In this document: one piece after another, positions 51,581-55,486 of the stretch | Layout: each line of letters begins with the position of its first letter | Numbering within the stretch: the stretch's first letter is position 1 | Assembly (NCBI GenBank): GCA_903862935.1 | Contig: CAIOZY010000011.1 | Span: 1 to 55,486, forward strand | Source of the DNA: an uncultured Opitutaceae bacterium | Lineage (GTDB): Bacteria > Verrucomicrobiota > Verrucomicrobiia > Opitutales > Opitutaceae | Length of the DNA: 55,486 nucleotides | Reading direction: 5' to 3' | Notes under the pieces: model-generated | Told to the model about the DNA's origin: nothing | The model's input: the letters and a program-made list of their open reading frames with translations, nothing else | Database searches by the model: none | Program-made: the position numbers and the translations under genes

Positions 51581-52523
51581 GACCCTGAAATTCGCCATGC
51601 TCGGGATGATCGCCGGAAACGGCCATCCCTATTCCTGGTCGGCCATCGTCAACGGGTTCGACCCCGTCGCCATGGCCCCCTGCCCCTATCCGACGATCCC
51701 CAAGTACCTGGGGGCCCGCCCCCTAGAGACGGTCAAAGTCCCCTATGCCCAGGTGACCCACGTGTGGACCGACAATCCGGCGGAGGCCCCCCTGGTCGCG
51801 AAGGCCTCGCTGATTCCCAACGTCATGGACAAGCCCGAGGACGCGATCGGCCAGGTCGACGCGGTCTTTGTCGCAACCGACAACGGGTTCGACCACGTGC
51901 GCAGGGCCAGGCCCTTCGTCGAGGCCGGCCTGCCGGTCTTCGTGGACAAGCCCCTGGCGACCTCCCTTGAGGAGCTGCAGACCTTCATCGACTGGAAGAA
52001 GGCCGGCGCCCGGATCCTGTCCTCGAGCTCGGGCCGGTACGCCCCGGAGCTCGACCCGTGGTTCGCCGACAAGTCCTCCCTGGGAGACATCCGCTGGCTG
52101 TCCTGCGTCACCACCAAGTACTGGGAAAACTACGGGGTCCACGCCCTGGAGCCGGTCTTTAAGCTGCTCGGGCCGGGGTTTGTCTCCGTCCGCCTGGACG
52201 GAAGGCCCAAGTTCGAGGTCGCCCACCTCTTCCACAAGTGCGGGGCGCAGGTCACCCTGAGCGTCATCTACGACGCGGGCGGCGGCGGCCTGTACATGAA
52301 CGGCACCAAGGGGTGCGTGACGGTCCAAATCGGCGATGCCTACACCCAGTTTCGGCGCCAGATCGTGACCTTCATCGACTACGTGCGCTCCGGCGGCCCG
52401 GACCCGTACCCGTTCTCCGAGACGATCGAGATCCAGGCGATCCTGATCGCGGCCTTGAGAAGCCGCGCCGAGGGAAACCGCCGCGTCGACGTCGCCGAGG
52501 TGATGAACGACCTTAAGCTCTAG
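51573..52523 (+). CDS. Gfo/Idh/MocA-family oxidoreductase (divergent)
   Basis: A 316-residue oxidoreductase. The N-terminal LGMIAGNGHPYSWSAI replaces the standard G-x-G-x-x-G with an atypical loop, so cofactor binding may be altered. The later motifs are normal: VDAVFVATDNGFDHVRRA, FVDKPLATSLEEL with the catalytic Lys, and a C-terminal sheet domain (GIxE-like NYGVHALEPVFKLLGPG). This less typical branch often acts on unusual sugar derivatives. Its stop codon lies in the hairpin shared with the convergent Cys-rich gene. Confidence 0.82.
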   Translation: MPKTLKFAMLGMIAGNGHPYSWSAIVNGFDPVAMAPCPYPTIPKYLGARPLETVKVPYAQVTHVWTDNPAEAPLVAKASLIPNVMDKPEDAIGQVDAVFVATDNGFDHVRRARPFVEAGLPVFVDKPLATSLEELQTFIDWKKAGARILSSSSGRYAPELDPWFADKSSLGDIRWLSCVTTKYWENYGVHALEPVFKLLGPGFVSVRLDGRPKFEVAHLFHKCGAQVTLSVIYDAGGGGLYMNGTKGCVTVQIGDAYTQFRRQIVTFIDYVRSGGPDPYPFSETIEIQAILIAALRSRAEGNRRVDVAEVMNDLKL

Positions 52524-52541
52524 GGCCCCACGGGGCCCTAG
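52520..52541. terminator. hairpin shared by convergent stop codons (oxidoreductase and Cys-rich gene)
   Basis: CTAGGGCCC (52520-52528) and GGGCCCTAG (52533-52541) make a perfect 9-bp stem with a CACG loop. Both TAG stop codons lie in its arms (52521-52523 and, minus strand, 52538-52540). The GC-rich stem lacks a T-run; bidirectional termination is inferred. Confidence 0.5.
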
Positions 52542-53107
52542 GTTGACCGAGGCTCCTTGGCGTCCGGGTCGCTCGCCTGGACGTAGCGGTCGATCACGGC
52601 CCCGGGCCCCTTCCAGTTGGGAAGGAGCCGGGCGTCCTTGCTCCCCGAGGTCGCCCCGGGGGGCGAGATGCCCCGCTTGGGGTCGGGTTTGCGCATCTCC
52701 CACCAGCACTGGCCGAGGTGGTTGTGCTCGCCGTCAATCGTGAACCCGCAGTCCTTGAGCAGCGGCCCCGTCCAGCCCATGCAGTGGTCGCAGTAGTCGC
52801 GGTAGTTCTTGAGGCCGTTCCTCAGGAGGAACCCGCGCGACGGGCAGTCGTGGAAATCGATCCGGAAGACGTCCGGCCTTTGGGTGATCGTGAAACCGAG
52901 GCTCGGGGACTCCTCGAGCAGCGTGTGGCCCCAGTACTTGGCCATCCCCTCGAAGCCCTCCTTGGCGATCAGGTCCCGGGCGTGGGTCTGGGCGTCCAGG
53001 TAGATCGCCTCGTACCAGTAGGCCCGCACCAGGGCGTGGCCGCCCGTGCGCTCGAACCAGCCGAAGGTCCACTCGTAGTGCCCGCAGAAGTCATAGCAGC
53101 CGATCAT
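52538..53107 (-). CDS. Cys-rich protein of unknown function, L-2-amino-thiazoline-4-carboxylate-hydrolase-like
   Basis: A 189-residue soluble protein. Its core DFHDCPSRGFLL, then YRDYCDHCMGW, and HNHLGQCWWEMRK, shows a Cys-Pro followed about 18 residues later by Cys-x-His-Cys and then a lone Cys. The same layout occurs in the upstream neighbour at 53104-53625, so the two are tandem paralogues. The pattern resembles the pfam14196 (ATC hydrolase) group, an inference without a search. The ATG at 53107 overlaps the neighbour's stop by four bases (ATGA), implying a stoichiometric pair. The function within the sugar cluster is unknown. Confidence 0.6.
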   Translation of the reverse strand: MIGCYDFCGHYEWTFGWFERTGGHALVRAYWYEAIYLDAQTHARDLIAKEGFEGMAKYWGHTLLEESPSLGFTITQRPDVFRIDFHDCPSRGFLLRNGLKNYRDYCDHCMGWTGPLLKDCGFTIDGEHNHLGQCWWEMRKPDPKRGISPPGATSGSKDARLLPNWKGPGAVIDRYVQASDPDAKEPRST

Positions 53108-53625
53108 GACGACACCTCCTTGATCCGGGCCAGGTCCTGGGGCGGAGCCTCCGCCGCCCTGCCGTAGTAGGTGTGGGTGCAGGAGCCGTTGCCGCCCTCC
53201 AGCCGCATGGCCATCCCGGCCGTGGCGGCCCGGGCATTGCCCATGTGGTAGCAGTGCCTGCAGAACTCGGGGGCGATCTTGCGCCCCCCGGCCTTCAGGT
53301 GCTTGAGGGCCGGGCAAACCTTGACCTCGATTTTGACCCGCCCGGGCGCCTCGGAAACCGAGACCTGCGAGCCGGGCTCGGCCGCGAAGAAGGCCCTCCA
53401 GTAGGCGGCCACGGCCGGCAGGCCGCCGGCCTTCCAGCGCGCGTTTGCGGGCGCATGGTACTCGCGGGCCATGTCCTCCAGGTAGCGCACCCAGCCCGCG
53501 GTGCCGAGTTTCGCCAGGATGAACTTAAAGGTCGAGTTGATGCCGTAGTAGAAGTCGGGCGAGCCCACGGGCTTGGTGTCCGTGTAGGGCAGGACCGACG
53601 GGGACGCGGCAGGGGGGGTGCTCAT
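53104..53625 (-). CDS. Cys-rich protein of unknown function, paralogue of the downstream gene
   Basis: A 173-residue protein with no signal peptide. After an aromatic N-terminal helix region (FYYGINSTFKFILAKLG) it has VCPALKHLK, then FCRHCYHMG and GGNGSC. That is the same Cys-Pro, Cys-x-His-Cys, Cys arrangement as in its partner. These residues could bind a metal or form a catalytic Cys-His pair; the ATC-hydrolase-like relation is an inference. It precedes and is coupled to the partner gene and follows the lyase gene at 53641 by 15 bp, so the three form one minus-strand operon. Confidence 0.6.
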   Translation of the reverse strand: MSTPPAASPSVLPYTDTKPVGSPDFYYGINSTFKFILAKLGTAGWVRYLEDMAREYHAPANARWKAGGLPAVAAYWRAFFAAEPGSQVSVSEAPGRVKIEVKVCPALKHLKAGGRKIAPEFCRHCYHMGNARAATAGMAMRLEGGNGSCTHTYYGRAAEAPPQDLARIKEVSS

Positions 53626-53640
53626 GGGGAGGGGGATGGT

Positions 53641-54594
53641 TCAGTGCGCGGGCGCTGACCTCGGGAAGAGGTCGGCCCGGAAGCCCAGGCCGTCGGTCCC
53701 GTCGACTGCGGCGGCGATCTGGTCGCGGCAGGTGTCGGTCAGCGGGTAGCCGAGGATGTTCGTGCGGGTGGAGAAAATGCCCATGCGGACCAGCAGCTCC
53801 TTCAGCCCCGCGAGCCAGCACTCGATCTTGGGCCCGCCGTAGACGCGCCACATCAGGTCCTTCATGCGCTCGTTCAGCCGCTCGGCCTCGGCCACGCGGC
53901 CGGCCTTCACGGCCTCGATGATCCGGCCGGCGAGGATGCCGTTGAAGATCCCGCCGCCGAGCAGCAGCCCGTCGTAGCCGGCCTGCATGTAGCGCACCGC
54001 CTCGAACTCGTCGCCGTCCAGGATGACGAGCCCCGGGCGGGTCTTGCGGGCCTGCAGGTAGAGGTCGCGGCGGACCTCCTGGGTCGAGCTGTCCTTGACC
54101 ATCACGATGTTGGGCTCGGCCAGGAGCTCGAGCAGCAGGTTGTCCGGCACCCCGTTCGGGCCGTACTTGCCGCGGTCGTAAAAGCCGACCGGAAGGGGAC
54201 TTGCGCGGGCGACGTCGCGGTAGTGGGCGAGGATCCGCTCCGGGGTCGCGTTCAGGAAGAAGGCCGGGGCCGAGACGACCGCGACTTCGATCCCCCAGGC
54301 GGCGGCCTTCTCGATGTTGTCGAGGACCTTGATGGAGGAGTTGTCCGTGACCTGCATCGCCACCCGAAGGCGGCCCCCGGCGCTCTCGACCGCCATCCGG
54401 GCGAGGGCCTCGCGGTCGCGCTCGCGCAGCCACGGCCCCTCCCCGCAGGTGCCCGCGAGCATGAGCCCGGTGACACCCATGCCCACGTGGTGGGCGACCA
54501 GCCGGCGCACGGAGGCGACGTCGAGCCGGTAATCGGAGGTAAGGGGGGTGGGGGTGGCAGACCAGACGCCACCTTTGAGGGCTACTTTGCTCAT
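53641..54594 (-). CDS. dihydrodipicolinate synthase (DapA/NanA) family lyase, second copy
   Basis: A 317-residue Schiff-base aldolase. The carboxylate loop is GTCGEG (48-53), Tyr139 is in VGFYDRG and the Schiff-base Lys167 in IVMVKDSS. It retains the catalytic residues but differs from the lyase at 48817 in nearly all other positions, so the two are unlikely to be recent duplicates. The longer open frame reaches 54888; ATG 54594 (MSKVALKGGVWSATPTPL) matches the family start. It heads the operon with the two Cys-rich genes. Confidence 0.87.
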   Translation of the reverse strand: MSKVALKGGVWSATPTPLTSDYRLDVASVRRLVAHHVGMGVTGLMLAGTCGEGPWLRERDREALARMAVESAGGRLRVAMQVTDNSSIKVLDNIEKAAAWGIEVAVVSAPAFFLNATPERILAHYRDVARASPLPVGFYDRGKYGPNGVPDNLLLELLAEPNIVMVKDSSTQEVRRDLYLQARKTRPGLVILDGDEFEAVRYMQAGYDGLLLGGGIFNGILAGRIIEAVKAGRVAEAERLNERMKDLMWRVYGGPKIECWLAGLKELLVRMGIFSTRTNILGYPLTDTCRDQIAAAVDGTDGLGFRADLFPRSAPAH

Positions 54595-54793
54595 GAGGCG
54601 ACCAGCATGGGTCGCCCCCAGGGGTGTTAAAAGGACAGTCAGGTTGTCAATTAAACGGACATCTTGGGCGGCTGCGCCGCCCCCGGGGGGCCGGGCGCAA
54701 GTTTTGGTTGCATTCGCTCGGGCCAGCCTATCTGATCTTACCCTTTCAACTACGCCTGCCCCCGGCACCCGGGGTATCAGGGGGAACGAAACC

Positions 54794-55486
54794 ATGAAGA
54801 CACAGCTGATCCTCAACATATCGCCGCGCTCCCAAACGGGCCGGGGCGCATCCCGCCGTCTGCGCAAGGTCAACCGCATTCCCGCCATCCTTTACGGGAA
54901 GCACACCAAGCCCGAGAAGGTCGCCATCGAGGGCCCGGAGTTCACCCGGCTTCTTAAGGCCGTGGCCGGCCGCTCGGTCCTGATCGAGCTCAAGCACCCC
55001 GAGCGGACCGAACTGGCGCTCACTTTCCTCCAGGAGGTCCAGCGCGACGCGATGACCGACCAGTTCCTCCACGTCGACCTCCACGAGGTGAAGACCGACG
55101 AGAAGTTCGAGATCCGGGTCCCCGTCCACGTCGTGGGCGAGTCCTTCGGTGTCAAGAACCAGAGCGGCGTCTTGGAAATCGCCACCCACCTGATGCGGAT
55201 CCGGTGCCTGCCCAAGGACCTTCCCGAGAAGATCAACGTCGACGTCACCGAATTGAAGGTCGGCGAGACGATCAAAGTCTCCGAGGTTAAGACGATCCCC
55301 GGGGTCGACTTCCTCGACCTGAAGGGTCAGCCGGTCGTCTCCTGCGTCGAGCCGGTGGCCGAGGTGGTCGTCGAGGCCCCCGTCGCGGCCGTGCCTGTCG
55401 AGGGCGCCGTGCCCGCCGAGGGCGCCGTGCCCGCCGAGGGCGCCGCCGCCGCAGCCGCCGCACCGGGAACCCCGGGCGCCGCCGCC
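54794..55486 (+). CDS. rplY: 50S ribosomal protein bL25/Ctc (partial, runs off the right edge)
   Basis: At least 231 codons. The N-terminal domain reads MKTQLILNISPRSQTGRGAS, then RRLRKVNRIPAILYGK, the 5S-rRNA-binding bL25 fold with its TGRGASRRLR motif. A Ctc-type C-terminal domain follows (DLHEVKTDEKFEIRVPVHVV, KVGETIKVSEVK). A GGGGAACGAA element precedes the ATG. The C-terminal tail is Ala/Pro/Glu-rich with EGAVPA repeats and continues beyond the window with no stop seen. It is a core housekeeping gene outside the sugar cluster. Confidence 0.92.
   Translation, partial: MKTQLILNISPRSQTGRGASRRLRKVNRIPAILYGKHTKPEKVAIEGPEFTRLLKAVAGRSVLIELKHPERTELALTFLQEVQRDAMTDQFLHVDLHEVKTDEKFEIRVPVHVVGESFGVKNQSGVLEIATHLMRIRCLPKDLPEKINVDVTELKVGETIKVSEVKTIPGVDFLDLKGQPVVSCVEPVAEVVVEAPVAAVPVEGAVPAEGAVPAEGAAAAAAAPGTPGAAA
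55400..55446 (+). repeat. tandem 18-bp repeat in the bL25 tail
   Basis: The unit GAGGGCGCCGTGCCCGCC occurs two and a half times in a row, in frame, encoding EGAVPA. The preceding bases are a degenerate copy. Such repeats at the end of bL25/Ctc are length-variable between strains. Confidence 0.7.

Noticed and set aside
28911-54594. Assignment of the large cluster to sialic-acid catabolism
   Set aside because: A kelch protein, NanA-type lyases and an SSS symporter are suggestive, but no ManNAc kinase, NanE or sialidase is present and the sugar-acid dehydratase does not fit.
1-55486. CRISPR array, phage structural genes or conjugation genes
   Set aside because: No regularly spaced repeats, capsid or tail-like proteins, or mating-pair proteins were seen anywhere in the window.

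Overview
The window looks like a high-GC Gram-negative chromosome of the Verrucomicrobiota, most likely an Opitutaceae-type organism. This is an inference from protein style: several TonB-dependent receptors with short Sec signals, VCBS/FG-GAP and discoidin-like extracellular proteins, and many Gfo/Idh/MocA oxidoreductases, FCD-type GntR regulators and sugar-acid enzymes. No 16S rRNA is present. One tRNA-Asn(GTT) and the start of a ribosomal protein bL25 gene anchor the window as chromosomal.

Layout. (1) 1-1607: a possible insertion-sequence end, then an AAA/DUF4143 ATPase with two tandem palindromes across its own start. (2) 1753-11379: a minus-strand operon of secreted alpha/beta hydrolase, TonB-dependent receptor and gamma-glutamyltranspeptidase, facing a LuxR-type response regulator across an 18-bp perfect palindrome. 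A large hybrid histidine kinase overlaps the regulator tail to tail. (3) 11634-23848: a lower-GC, mosaic island next to tRNA-Asn. It holds a CoiA-like zinc protein with a 25-bp operator-like palindrome, an MFS transporter, an FG-GAP protein, a Tat-exported GH-like protein and a TonB receptor. The receptor's signal peptide lies inverted about 330 bp upstream, among pieces of a tyrosine recombinase. A second, frameshifted tyrosine recombinase lies on the other side of the tRNA. (4) 23898-28849: a class-I glutamine amidotransferase-like hydrolase, a nitroreductase-like secreted protein, a TPMT-like methyltransferase and two more DUF4143 ATPases, one of them with tandem operator-like boxes. (5) 28911-54594: a 25-kb, very GC-rich catabolic cluster for what appears to be an acidic and/or N-acylated amino sugar. 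It contains importers (OPA-type MFS, TonB receptor, SSS symporter), two paralogous GntR regulators, three Gfo/Idh/MocA oxidoreductases, and a TIM-barrel isomerase. It also has a PIG-L deacetylase, a NagB-like protein, a PfkB kinase, an enolase-superfamily dehydratase and an Ldh2-type dehydrogenase. RraA- and DapA-type aldolases/lyases, an LhgO-like oxidase, a kelch protein and a pair of unusual Cys-rich proteins complete it. (6) 54794 to the edge: bL25.

How it works together (inference). In region 5 the outer-membrane receptor and symporter would import a saccharide. Deacetylase, deaminase-like, isomerase and oxidoreductase steps would convert it, the dehydratase would make a 2-keto-3-deoxy acid, and the kinase and aldolases would cleave it. 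The two GntR proteins probably each control the operon diverging from them. The exact substrate cannot be read from the sequence.

The most unusual items are the inverted TonB-receptor leader with recombinase pieces, where re-inversion at a 3-bp TCG microhomology restores a perfect in-frame receptor start, and the tandem palindromes at DUF4143 gene starts. Also notable are convergent gene pairs whose two stop codons sit in the arms of one perfect hairpin, and the Cys-rich paralogue pair in the catabolic cluster.
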